Shown here: piece after piece, positions 23,591-32,588 of the stretch
How positions within the stretch are numbered: the stretch's first letter is position 1
How the letters are laid out: each line of letters opens with the position of its first letter
Assembly (NCBI RefSeq): GCF_000429905.1
Contig: NZ_AUCT01000001.1
Span: 423,708 to 487,707, forward strand
DNA from: Desulfatibacillum aliphaticivorans DSM 15576
GTDB taxonomy: Bacteria > Desulfobacterota > Desulfobacteria > Desulfobacterales > Desulfatibacillaceae
Length of the DNA stretch: 64,000 bases
Direction: 5' to 3'
Notes under the pieces: generated by a model
Seen by the model: the letters and a program-made list of their open reading frames with translations, nothing else
What the model was told of the DNA's origin: nothing
The model's database searches: none
Position numbers and translations under genes: made by a program

Positions 23591-25936
23591 TTAAACCGAG
23601 GCGTCCAAGGCTTCCCTGACGATGCTGGAAAAACGAAACAATTCAAGCGGTTTCATCATATACCCCCGGATGCCCAGCGTTTTCGCCTTTTCCTCGGATA
23701 TGATCTCGCTGTATCCGGTGCAAAGCACAATGGGGGTATCGGGTTTTATTTCCAAAATCTTTTGGGCCAACACGCCGCCCGTCATATAAGGCATGGTCTG
23801 ATCCGTGACGACGCAATCAAAGGCGCCGGGGTTTTGTGTGAACTCCTGCAGGGCTTCGTTGGGATTGAGAAAGGTGACGACTTGATACCCCAGGTGCTCC
23901 AGCATTTGCTTGCCCAACTGAAGGAGGTCGGGCTCGTCGTCGACGAAAAGAATGCGTTCCTGGCCGCGGGGCGCAGGAAGGATTTCGTCTTGGTCATCCA
24001 CGTCGCAAGTATCGGTTTCCGGCAAATAGACCCGAAAGGAGGAGCCCTCGCCCAGCGTGCTTTTTACTGTAATAACGCCTCCATGGCTATTGACGATCCC
24101 CTGGACCACGGCCAGGCCCAGGCCGGCGCCCTCGCCCATTCCCTTGGTGGTAAAATAAGGGTCGAAAATCCGTTCCATGGTTTGGGCGTCCATGCCATGT
24201 CCGGTATCCGATACGGTCAGGCGCAAATACCGTCCAGGGGCCATTCCCGGGTCCGGCAGAGGCTCATCCGGCTCGAAGGCTTTGTTTTCCAAGCGCACTT
24301 CCAAAACGCCGCCGGCGTTGCGCATGGCGTGAAAGGCGTTGGTGCAAAGGTTCATGAGCACTTGGTGCAGGGCCGTGGGGTCGGCCAGCACCTTGCCCAT
24401 CTCCTTTTTTATGTAACGGCGGAAGGTAATGGTGGAAGGCAGGGAGGCGCGCAGGAGCTTGAGGGCCTCGTTGACCACCAGATCCATTTGGACGGGTTTT
24501 TGCTCCTGCCCCTTTTGACGGGAGAAGGTCAAAATCTGTCCCACAAGATCCTTGGCCCGATGCGAGGCTTTCAGGACCTGCAGCAGGTTGTTGTGGGCCA
24601 TGGAGCCTTCCGGGATTTCCATGGTGCACATTTCCGTGTATCCCATGATGGCCGAAAGGATATTATTGAAATCGTGGGCTATGCCGCTTGCCAGGGTGCC
24701 GATGGCCTCCGCTTTTTGGGCCTGCTGCAATTGGGACTCCAGGCGGAGCTTTTCCTCTTCCGCCTGTTTTTGGGCGGTGACGTCCCTGGCGAACACGGCC
24801 ACGCGGTCCACATGGTCTTCCTGGTCGTGTATGGGGTAAACCAAAACGTCGTAAAACCGGTTGTTTCTTTCATCCGAGTAGCGGAGGGATTTGCCTGTAT
24901 CCAAAACCGCCTGAATTTGCGCCTGCTCCAGACTGGGCATGTATTTTTGAGGCAGGTCCCAAACGCATTCGCTTAAAGCGTCGTCCACGGAGCTCCGTAA
25001 ATTGGATGCGCAGGTCTGATTAAGGGCCAGGATGGCCCCCTGCCGGTCCAAAAGCACCACCGAATCCGTGGAGGCGTTAAGCAGAGCCCGGGCCATTTCG
25101 TTGCTTTCACGCAGGGCGGTTTCTATATTCTTGCGTTCGGTGACGTCAATGGCCACGCTGATCACGCCGGCAATTTCTCCGTTTTGCTTTCTGAGGGGCT
25201 CCGTATGGGCCTGAAAAGTCCTTTGGGACCAGACGATTTCGTAAGCGCTGGATATGCCTTTCAGGGCCGCCTGGTGGGCCCTGATGGGGGGAAAATCGGG
25301 AGTGGAAATAGCGAAAAAATCCTCCAGGCTCATACCGGGCGTCTGGGTGGATTCCAGGCCTATACTGCCCAAGGCGGCGCCCAGGGACAGGGTGTTGCGC
25401 AGATTCACGTCCGTGGTCCACATCATGGCGCCGGGCATTTGCGCCAACAGGACGCGCAGGCGAAGCCGGGAATCGTTAAGGGCTTCCTGGGCTATCCTTT
25501 GGTCGGTCACGTCAAAAAAGATGCCCAGCATCCCCCTGAGTACGCCGCGGGAGTACACGGGGGACAGGATATTGTAAAAAATCCTTGCGTCCAAATCCCC
25601 ATCCCCGGTTTGCATCTCCCAGGCGACGGTCTGGCCTTTGACAACCTTGGATTTATTTTCTTTAAGCAGCTTTACGCCGGACTCGGGAAGTCCTTTGGTG
25701 ATGTCCGAGCCTTTCAAGGCTTCGCCCCAATGCCTTCTGGAAAGATTGCTTTGCAGGATGATCTGGTCCTGGAGATCCTGCACCCAGAAATCAAACGGAA
25801 GATTTTCCAGCATGCTTCTGGAAAAAAACTCCCCGTCCCATTGGGCCCGGTGAAGTTCGTCCTCCAGGTCTGCAACTTGCTGCTGCAGGCTTTGAACCTG
25901 GGCTTCCAGTTCTTCGTAAGTCGGCTTACCCGGCAT
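23591..25936 (-). CDS. Soluble PAS hybrid histidine kinase
   Basis: A 781-residue cytoplasmic sensor kinase. Domain order: a coiled coil (10-40), three PAS-type domains (about 45-150, 160-285, 290-405), HisKA with phospho-acceptor His in HDFNNIL near 421, a GHKL ATPase (about 530-650; DTGHGMD, GAGLGLAVVQGIV) and a C-terminal receiver (about 665-781; phospho-acceptor Asp in CVVTDQTMP, Lys in MMKPLE). No membrane helix is visible. GGAG precedes the start at 25936. It is the last gene of a kinase - RND exporter - kinase operon and has no output domain of its own. Confidence 0.9.
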   Translation of the reverse strand: MPGKPTYEELEAQVQSLQQQVADLEDELHRAQWDGEFFSRSMLENLPFDFWVQDLQDQIILQSNLSRRHWGEALKGSDITKGLPESGVKLLKENKSKVVKGQTVAWEMQTGDGDLDARIFYNILSPVYSRGVLRGMLGIFFDVTDQRIAQEALNDSRLRLRVLLAQMPGAMMWTTDVNLRNTLSLGAALGSIGLESTQTPGMSLEDFFAISTPDFPPIRAHQAALKGISSAYEIVWSQRTFQAHTEPLRKQNGEIAGVISVAIDVTERKNIETALRESNEMARALLNASTDSVVLLDRQGAILALNQTCASNLRSSVDDALSECVWDLPQKYMPSLEQAQIQAVLDTGKSLRYSDERNNRFYDVLVYPIHDQEDHVDRVAVFARDVTAQKQAEEEKLRLESQLQQAQKAEAIGTLASGIAHDFNNILSAIMGYTEMCTMEIPEGSMAHNNLLQVLKASHRAKDLVGQILTFSRQKGQEQKPVQMDLVVNEALKLLRASLPSTITFRRYIKKEMGKVLADPTALHQVLMNLCTNAFHAMRNAGGVLEVRLENKAFEPDEPLPDPGMAPGRYLRLTVSDTGHGMDAQTMERIFDPYFTTKGMGEGAGLGLAVVQGIVNSHGGVITVKSTLGEGSSFRVYLPETDTCDVDDQDEILPAPRGQERILFVDDEPDLLQLGKQMLEHLGYQVVTFLNPNEALQEFTQNPGAFDCVVTDQTMPYMTGGVLAQKILEIKPDTPIVLCTGYSEIISEEKAKTLGIRGYMMKPLELFRFSSIVREALDASV

Positions 25937-25977
25937 GTTTTTCTCCTTGGCCTGGCTGATGCCCGGAGACAACCAAA

Positions 25978-28266
25978 TTATACTGCCTTAAAAAAACGAA
26001 ACCAACCTAAGTTGACCATTGCAGGAACGAGCAGGACGTCTGCCGCCAGGGCCGCGATCAGGCACAAAGGCAGCAGGGTTCCGAAAATCTGCACGCTGAA
26101 ATAGCTTGCGAAAGAAAAAACCGAGAAACCGGCCGCCAAAATCACCGATGACATGATGATGGCCCGGCCGGAATAATGCAAAGTATTTCTTATTGCTTCC
26201 AGGGGATTAGCCATTTTAACGGCTTCCAAACGTAAACGCAACAAGAAATGTATGGTGTCGTCTACTCCAATGCCTAGAGCAACCATTAACACGCTGAGAG
26301 TATCCGTGTCTACTATATCCCAGAAAAGGCCCACGTACCCGAGCAGGACTAGTAAAGGCAAGATATTCGGGAGCATGGACAGGAGGCCTGCGCCGATTTT
26401 TCTCAGGGCCAGAACCATCATGACGGCAATAGTCCCCAGGGCGAAAGCCAGGCCTTTTCTCTGGCCGGCCAGGATGTCGTCCACCCAGTCGCCCAGGAGA
26501 AAATCCAGGCCCAGAGGATCCACTGTCAGACTATCGCCGAAACGGGCCTTTCCTTCGCGGGCGATGGCCCGGCCCGTCTCCGACGCGGCGATAACCCCGT
26601 TGTCCGCCAATCGCGCTTTAAGGACCATGCTTGTGTGTTCGTAGTTGATGAATCGTTCCAGATCCCGTCCGCCTTGCATTTCAAACAGCAAAAGCAATTG
26701 CGCCAGCCCCTCCCTGGTGGGAGGCAGGGGATGCTCCGCCGCCATTTCGGGGTTTATCTCCCGGTACAGCTTTCTCACCAGATCCACCACGGAAACCACG
26801 TTGTTCACAGGCTCCAGGTTTTCGATCCAGATCTCAAAGCCGGCGATTTCGGCGAAGGTCTCCGGGTTCAAAAGCCCTTCCGCCTCATCGGTTTCCACAT
26901 AGATGTTCAAGGGAATCACCCCAGGAAATTTTTCCTCAAAATATCTTAGCGAGGTTTGCAGAGGATGGTCTTTGGAAAAGCGTTTGGAAAACTGGGTTTC
27001 GAAATGAACCTGGGTGAGTCCGTAAACGGAAACGGCCATGAGCACAAAAAACGCAAACACCACCGAGCGGGAATACCGCGTGCTCACCAAAAAGCAGGCG
27101 TCCAGGGCGCCGTCCAGCAGGCCTTGCACCTTTGAGACGGAGCCTTTTCTCCATTCCTTGGGCCGGGGGATTATGGAAAAAAAGATGGGAACCAGGGTCA
27201 GCGCCGTAAACAGGGCGGCTGCCACGCCAAAGCCCATGAGCAGCCCCACCTGCTTGAACACCGGGGAAGGAACCAGGGTCATGGACGCAAAGCCCAGAAA
27301 GGTGGTGCCGGAGGTATAGGCGCAGGCCACGCCCACTTCCTCGCCGGAGCGCAAAATGGCTTCGTTTTTGTCCAGGCCCTTTGCCAATTCCAGCAAATAG
27401 GCGCTGCACAGGTGAACGACGTCTCCAAAACAGGTTATGAGCACCAGGGTGGGAACCATGGTGGTGAAGATGTTCAAGTGTCCGTAAAGGCGAACGGCCA
27501 GCCCCATGGTCCAGATAATGGATAAAAAGGTAATGGCCAGAGTGATGCAGACGGGCCACAAACGCCGGAACATAAGATACACGAAAAAAAGGAGGATGAG
27601 AGCTGAAAAAGGAAGGATGGTCCGGACGGAAAACAGGGATTCCTCATAGATATAGGAAAAAACCGCCATCAGGCCGCCGCGGTGAAAATTTTCCACGCCA
27701 AAGCCCTGTTTTTCAAAAGCGTCCATAACCCCATGAAACATTTGAGGGGCTTTTTCAAGGCCCTGGTCCTCCGAGGCGAACTCCACAACAACCAGCACGG
27801 TTCCGGCGTCGCGGCTCAGCAGCCAGTCCTTGGTAATGGGATCGTTGATCAGGGTAAGGACGACCTCTTGCAGCCTTTCCGGGTGCTCCTCCATCAAATC
27901 GGCGTAATCCTCGATAATCAAATCGTCCCCAACCGATTCAATGTGCTGGGCGGAGATGATGCTGTCCACTTTTACGACGCCTGGCTGGGACTCTATGTCA
28001 GCCACGGCCTTGCGCAGCCTGGCAATGCCGGCCGGAGTCAGGGCGTCCTTTTCGGCGTAGGCGGCCAGGATGAGGTTGTCCCCGCCGAATTCCAGATTTT
28101 TTTGGATATACCGTTCATAGTGGGGATTGTGGGAGAAAAAAAGCTCCCCCACGCTGGAGGAAATGGCTGCGTCAAAGAGATGCCGTCCCAAAAACGCAGT
28201 AACCAGCGCAAAGAGCAAAACCACAATCAATCGATGATTCAGCACGAATCGGATATACCGGTTCAT
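25978..28266 (-). CDS. RND superfamily exporter (MMPL/HpnN-like)
   Basis: A 762-residue membrane protein with two repeats of one helix, a large periplasmic loop and five clustered helices, the RND layout in its short, single-chain form. The motif GIGVDDTIHFLLRLR in the second half and TTMVPTLVLITCFGDVVHLC in the first half are the intramembrane regions with acidic residues needed for proton coupling. Relatives export lipids, hopanoids or other hydrophobic compounds. It starts eight bases after the upstream hybrid kinase and is followed by another, so its expression or activity may be tied to what they sense. Confidence 0.87.
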   Translation of the reverse strand: MNRYIRFVLNHRLIVVLLFALVTAFLGRHLFDAAISSSVGELFFSHNPHYERYIQKNLEFGGDNLILAAYAEKDALTPAGIARLRKAVADIESQPGVVKVDSIISAQHIESVGDDLIIEDYADLMEEHPERLQEVVLTLINDPITKDWLLSRDAGTVLVVVEFASEDQGLEKAPQMFHGVMDAFEKQGFGVENFHRGGLMAVFSYIYEESLFSVRTILPFSALILLFFVYLMFRRLWPVCITLAITFLSIIWTMGLAVRLYGHLNIFTTMVPTLVLITCFGDVVHLCSAYLLELAKGLDKNEAILRSGEEVGVACAYTSGTTFLGFASMTLVPSPVFKQVGLLMGFGVAAALFTALTLVPIFFSIIPRPKEWRKGSVSKVQGLLDGALDACFLVSTRYSRSVVFAFFVLMAVSVYGLTQVHFETQFSKRFSKDHPLQTSLRYFEEKFPGVIPLNIYVETDEAEGLLNPETFAEIAGFEIWIENLEPVNNVVSVVDLVRKLYREINPEMAAEHPLPPTREGLAQLLLLFEMQGGRDLERFINYEHTSMVLKARLADNGVIAASETGRAIAREGKARFGDSLTVDPLGLDFLLGDWVDDILAGQRKGLAFALGTIAVMMVLALRKIGAGLLSMLPNILPLLVLLGYVGLFWDIVDTDTLSVLMVALGIGVDDTIHFLLRLRLEAVKMANPLEAIRNTLHYSGRAIIMSSVILAAGFSVFSFASYFSVQIFGTLLPLCLIAALAADVLLVPAMVNLGWFRFFKAV

Positions 28267-28273
28267 TGAATTC

Positions 28274-31200
28274 CTAATCCAGGATTTCTCTGATTTTTTG
28301 CGAAAGTTCTTCCAGGTTGAACGGTTTTTGGATAAAGCCGTCGCAGCCCTTTTCTATGATGGATGAGGCCTGACCGTTGAGCGAATAGCCGCTGGAAAGC
28401 AAAACCCTGACGTCTGGCCGGATTTCCGTTAAGTGGTCGTATAGTTCAATGCCCTGCATTTCGGGCATGATCATATCCATGATGACCAGGTCGATTTTTG
28501 GGGCTTGATCCCGAAAAATTTCAAGGGCTTCATGGGGGGACCGGGCGACAAACACCTGGTATCCCAAGGCGCGGAGGATTTCCTCCCCGGTTGTTATGAT
28601 GACTTCCTCATCGTCTATCAGAAGGATGGTTTCCGTCCCGTGGACCACCTTGGCTTCCGGCTCGATTTCCTCCATCACATCCTTGGAGGACGCGGGCAGA
28701 TAGATGTTGAATGTGGCGCCCTGCCCTTCCTGGCTGTATACGTTAATGATCCCGACGTGGTTTTGAATGATGCCGTAAGCCGAGGCCAGGCCCAGCCCGG
28801 TTCCCCGGGAAATTTCCTTGGTGGTGAAGAAGGGGTCGAAAACCCTTTTCCGGACCTCAGGGCTCATCCCGGAGCCAGTGTCCGTGACCGAAAGCCTGAC
28901 GTATTTTCCAGGCGGTATGCCGTAGGATGAGGCGAATCTTTGGTCCAGGACCACGTTTTCGGAACGGATGTAAATAATGCCTCCGCCGGACATGGCCTGC
29001 CACGCGTTAACCAAAAGGTTAAGCAGAACCTGCTCTATCTGGCCGTGGTCCACCTCAACGGGCCAGGCGTCAGCCTGGAGATTCTCCTTGATGCGGATTT
29101 CCTTGCGCGTCCTGCCGAACATGGAGGAAGTGCGGGACACCAGGTCGTTCAGATTGGCGGCCGTGACCTGGTATTTGCCGCTTCGGGCGAATCCGAGCAG
29201 CTGCCTTGTCAGGCCCGTGGCGTTTTTTATGTGCTGCTCGATGTTCTTGATGCGGCCGTACAAGGGGTTGGAGGGCTCCAGTTTAAGGAGCATAAGGCTC
29301 AGGTTGCCCTGGATGCCCATGAGCAGGTTATTGAAATCATGGGCCACGCCCCCGGCCAGGGTGCCCATGGCCTCCAGCTTTTGGGCCTGTTGCAGGCGCT
29401 CTTCCAGCTTGAGCCTGTCCTCCTCGGCCTTGCGGCGTTCGGTAATATCGCGGGAGATGCCCAGGATGCCGAAAACCTGGCCGTCGTCGTCCCGCATAAA
29501 AGAGCATGCGGACTCACTCCAGACCGTTCCGCCGTCTCTTTTCAGAAACTCCATGTCCAGGACGATGCTCCTGGGTTCAGGCTCCGGGTCCGTCAGTTCT
29601 TTTTCCAACTCCTCCGTAAAAATATGCAGGACGTCCTGGGTGGACTCCCGGGTAAGGACTTCGGAAAAATCCTGCTGCAGAACTTCTTCGGGCGTGTAAC
29701 CGCGCATGCGAAAAACGGAGGGGCTGACATAGGTCCATTTTAGGTTCAGGTCCGTGGTCCAGATAACGTCGTTGGTGTTTTCGGCCACCAGCCGGTAACG
29801 CTCCTCGCTGCCTTTCAGGGCCTTGGTTACAGCGATTTTCTCGGTGATGTCCGTATAAATGCCGATCAGGCCCAGAAGGTTTCCGAACTTGTCGGAGACC
29901 ACATTGGCGCGCAAGTCCGTCAGAATGTGCCGGCCCTTATTGGAGCGGGTCATGACTTCTCCGGTCCAGGAGCCTTGTTCTATCAGGCCGGACGCCACTT
30001 CATCGCCCTGCCTGGGTTCCGCAAAAACCGATAGCAGCCCCCCGGCCTCCACCAGGTCCTTTGGCCAGCGGTATCCGAAAAGATTGGCAAAGGCCTCGTT
30101 GTGATAAAAATGGACGAATTTTGCATCGCACATGGCGATGGCGTCGGAAGAGCTTTCCACGGCCCTCTGGATAAAAAGGCGTTCCTCCTCAGCGGCCTTT
30201 TGCGAGGAAATGTCCCGGGTCAGGCCCACAACGCCTATAGGGACGCCGGAACCGTCGCGCAGAAAAGCGCCGGTGTTTTCCGCCCAAAAAGGAGGCCCGT
30301 TTTTGCGTTTGATCTGCACTTCAAACTGAACGGAGGCGGGAGTTTTTCCCGGATCTTCCAAATCCAGGGCTTGCTGGGTTCTCAAAACGGTCATGCCCAG
30401 GGACGCTGAATCCGGCGTGAGAATTTCATCAAAGCCCATGGCCAAAGCCTCTTCCGGCGTAAAGCCCGTCAAGGTTTCAACGGAAGGGCTGATGTGGGTG
30501 AGGCGCAGGTCCAGGTCCGCCGTCCACATGATAAAGCCTGCGTTATCCGCCAGCACCTGATATCTTTCCTCGTTTTGCTTGAGCTGCTCCTGGGCGAAGG
30601 AGGCCTTTACGACCTGATCCACCGCATAGCCGGTCATGAAGGCAGTAATGGCCAGAAATCCATACTCCAAGGTGTACGGAAGCGGGGACATGCCAAGGGA
30701 CACAAAGATATCGCTGGTCACGCACGAAAACATTATGAAAAGCGCCAGAGCCAGGAACCTGGCCTTTTTTTTCGGCCCAACCTTATAGAACCGGAACCCC
30801 ACGAATAAAATGTAGGCCATGCATATGAGCCCCGCCAGGTTGGCGGCGAGCATAACCGGCCCCAATTCGGCCTCGTAGTAAACGGCTGTAATTCCAAAGG
30901 GGAGATTTTTTGTCTTAATCAGGGGGTGAGACAAGGAAAAAAGAAGGTCTCCGGTGTACAAATATCCCACAGACAAGCACAATACGCCTACGATGGTAAA
31001 GAACCAAAGGGCCTTGGGGGGCACCATTTGGGTGAAGTCGTGGACGAACCATAGGAAGAAAATCATGCTCAGAAAAAGCAAATACATCTGAGCGCGTTGC
31101 CAGGCCATGCCTTCTGCTACGGAAGTGGAGTTGTAAAGGCCTGCACAAGCGATTCCATAAAGGGAAAACACAACGCATGTGAGGGCGAAGGTAAGATTTT

Positions 31201-31336
31201 GTCTGTGGCGCCTGTCTCTGTCATAAATGAACAGATGAAACAGCCCGGAAAAAAAGGTTACAGCTGCTGCGGCCGCCGCTGGTACGGATAGAATGTGCAT
31301 GGATTGAGCCCCGGCCAAACCTCCAAAGCCCATCAT
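28274..31336 (-). CDS. Membrane hybrid histidine kinase with 7-helix N-terminus and PAS domains
   Basis: A 1020-residue sensor. Residues 1-235 hold about seven transmembrane helices resembling a histidine-kinase 7TM sensory module. Three PAS domains follow (about 255-375, 385-510, 520-645), each with its C-terminal PAC-type motif (for example GVVGLTRDIS). HisKA has HDFNNLL near 664; the GHKL ATPase has DTGSGMS and GTGLGLASAYGII; the receiver (about 905-1020) has the Asp in LVIMDMIMPE and Lys in IQKPFN. Its kinase core is closely related to that at 34114-36357 (shared QLLGxARxGKY and MFGRTxKE), so the two are paralogues. Confidence 0.92.
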   Translation of the reverse strand: MMGFGGLAGAQSMHILSVPAAAAAAVTFFSGLFHLFIYDRDRRHRQNLTFALTCVVFSLYGIACAGLYNSTSVAEGMAWQRAQMYLLFLSMIFFLWFVHDFTQMVPPKALWFFTIVGVLCLSVGYLYTGDLLFSLSHPLIKTKNLPFGITAVYYEAELGPVMLAANLAGLICMAYILFVGFRFYKVGPKKKARFLALALFIMFSCVTSDIFVSLGMSPLPYTLEYGFLAITAFMTGYAVDQVVKASFAQEQLKQNEERYQVLADNAGFIMWTADLDLRLTHISPSVETLTGFTPEEALAMGFDEILTPDSASLGMTVLRTQQALDLEDPGKTPASVQFEVQIKRKNGPPFWAENTGAFLRDGSGVPIGVVGLTRDISSQKAAEEERLFIQRAVESSSDAIAMCDAKFVHFYHNEAFANLFGYRWPKDLVEAGGLLSVFAEPRQGDEVASGLIEQGSWTGEVMTRSNKGRHILTDLRANVVSDKFGNLLGLIGIYTDITEKIAVTKALKGSEERYRLVAENTNDVIWTTDLNLKWTYVSPSVFRMRGYTPEEVLQQDFSEVLTRESTQDVLHIFTEELEKELTDPEPEPRSIVLDMEFLKRDGGTVWSESACSFMRDDDGQVFGILGISRDITERRKAEEDRLKLEERLQQAQKLEAMGTLAGGVAHDFNNLLMGIQGNLSLMLLKLEPSNPLYGRIKNIEQHIKNATGLTRQLLGFARSGKYQVTAANLNDLVSRTSSMFGRTRKEIRIKENLQADAWPVEVDHGQIEQVLLNLLVNAWQAMSGGGIIYIRSENVVLDQRFASSYGIPPGKYVRLSVTDTGSGMSPEVRKRVFDPFFTTKEISRGTGLGLASAYGIIQNHVGIINVYSQEGQGATFNIYLPASSKDVMEEIEPEAKVVHGTETILLIDDEEVIITTGEEILRALGYQVFVARSPHEALEIFRDQAPKIDLVIMDMIMPEMQGIELYDHLTEIRPDVRVLLSSGYSLNGQASSIIEKGCDGFIQKPFNLEELSQKIREILD

Positions 31337-31438
31337 TACGGGTTATAATGGATGCGCCAGACGCAACTATCTGACGCCGTTTGGCTAATGATCTTAGTAA
31401 GATTCAGCCTAACATAATTCAGATTTCCTGGCTACTTA

Positions 31439-32536
31439 TTATTCATTGTCATGTAAAGCGGCCAATTCCGTGAGCTCCCGGTCAAATTCCAGCACACGGT
31501 TTTCCCATGCATGACAAGCCATGGCGGAAGAAATCAAAGGCCGGTCCTGGATGTAGTTCTCCGGCTCGGACAACATGGCTTCCAGCCTGGATTCCAATTC
31601 CTCCTGGCCGTCGTACAAATACTTGGCATGAAATTCATCGGGCAGGACTTCAGGATAGGCCAACCTGTCGGGCAGCAGGGGCAGGCATCCGCTGCGCATG
31701 GCCTCCACCACGGAAATGCCGAAGTTTTCCTGGTTGGCCGTGCTTACGATAACCAAGCCCTTTTTCAGCCAGTCAAAATACGCCTCCCGGCTTTCCACAA
31801 ACCCGAACACGGCGATGCGATGGGGTATGCGCTCTTTGGCCCACAGGAACTCCTTGGGCTGCACCTGAAAGTTCTCCCCCATGAGGGCCACGGAAAAATC
31901 CACGCCTTTCTCATCCAGGGAATACAGGGCTTTAAAAAAGCTCTCCGGGTTTTTATCGAACTCCCAACGGTGGTTCCAGATGATCAGGGGCGGCTCCTGG
32001 GGGGCTTCCAGGGGGAGACCTCCTCCGGGAAACCGGCAGCCCGGCTGGATGACATGGGATTTTTCCCGAATGGCCTGGGTCACCCACGTGGGATTGTATT
32101 CGGGCATCATGTTTATGAACCCGGGCAGGGCGTCGAAAAAGGCGTTAAAATGGGTCCGGGAGTTGAACAATATGCGGTCCGCGGCCAGGCCGGTTGAGAT
32201 GTCGGTGAATCCGAACTGAAAATCCATGCTTTCGCCGGGCGCCAGGGGGTATGTGATCTGATTTTCGTGAAAGTAAACCAGGCAGGGCGGAACGTTTTGA
32301 GGGTGCAGGGCCTTGAAATCGGACAAGGACAGCAGGTCCGTGGCGATGATCCCGTCATAGGCGGAAAGGTCGGGAATCTTTTTGATGAAATGAAGGGCCG
32401 CGCCCCGCATTCTCCACTTCCAGAATCGTGCGGGAAGGGTTGCAAGATCTATTTCGTGGCTGGAGGCTTCCACCAATCCCCGGGCGAAATCCCGGTGCGA
32501 GCCTCCGTAAAAGGGCTCCAAAAACAAAAACTTCAT
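31439..32536 (-). CDS. tRNA-queuosine alpha-mannosyltransferase homologue (GTDC1/QTMAN-like)
   Basis: A 365-residue GT-B glycosyltransferase. It begins FLFLEPFYGGSHRDFA, the signature of the DUF3524/GTDC1 family, whose animal member mannosylates queuosine in tRNA-Asp. The second half has the donor-binding helix region EKGVDFSVALMG and NQENFGISVVEAMRSGCLPLLP, the GT4-like E-x7-E site. Bacterial members are annotated by similarity; the tRNA substrate here is inference. The start at 32536 is fixed by the MKFLFLEP opening. It sits between an acyl-CoA synthetase gene and a hybrid kinase gene with no obvious partner. Confidence 0.82.
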   Translation of the reverse strand: MKFLFLEPFYGGSHRDFARGLVEASSHEIDLATLPARFWKWRMRGAALHFIKKIPDLSAYDGIIATDLLSLSDFKALHPQNVPPCLVYFHENQITYPLAPGESMDFQFGFTDISTGLAADRILFNSRTHFNAFFDALPGFINMMPEYNPTWVTQAIREKSHVIQPGCRFPGGGLPLEAPQEPPLIIWNHRWEFDKNPESFFKALYSLDEKGVDFSVALMGENFQVQPKEFLWAKERIPHRIAVFGFVESREAYFDWLKKGLVIVSTANQENFGISVVEAMRSGCLPLLPDRLAYPEVLPDEFHAKYLYDGQEELESRLEAMLSEPENYIQDRPLISSAMACHAWENRVLEFDRELTELAALHDNE

Positions 32537-32588
32537 GGTTATTCCGATTATTCGAACAGGGGATGAAAGCCCCCCGCTCCTATTGGTT

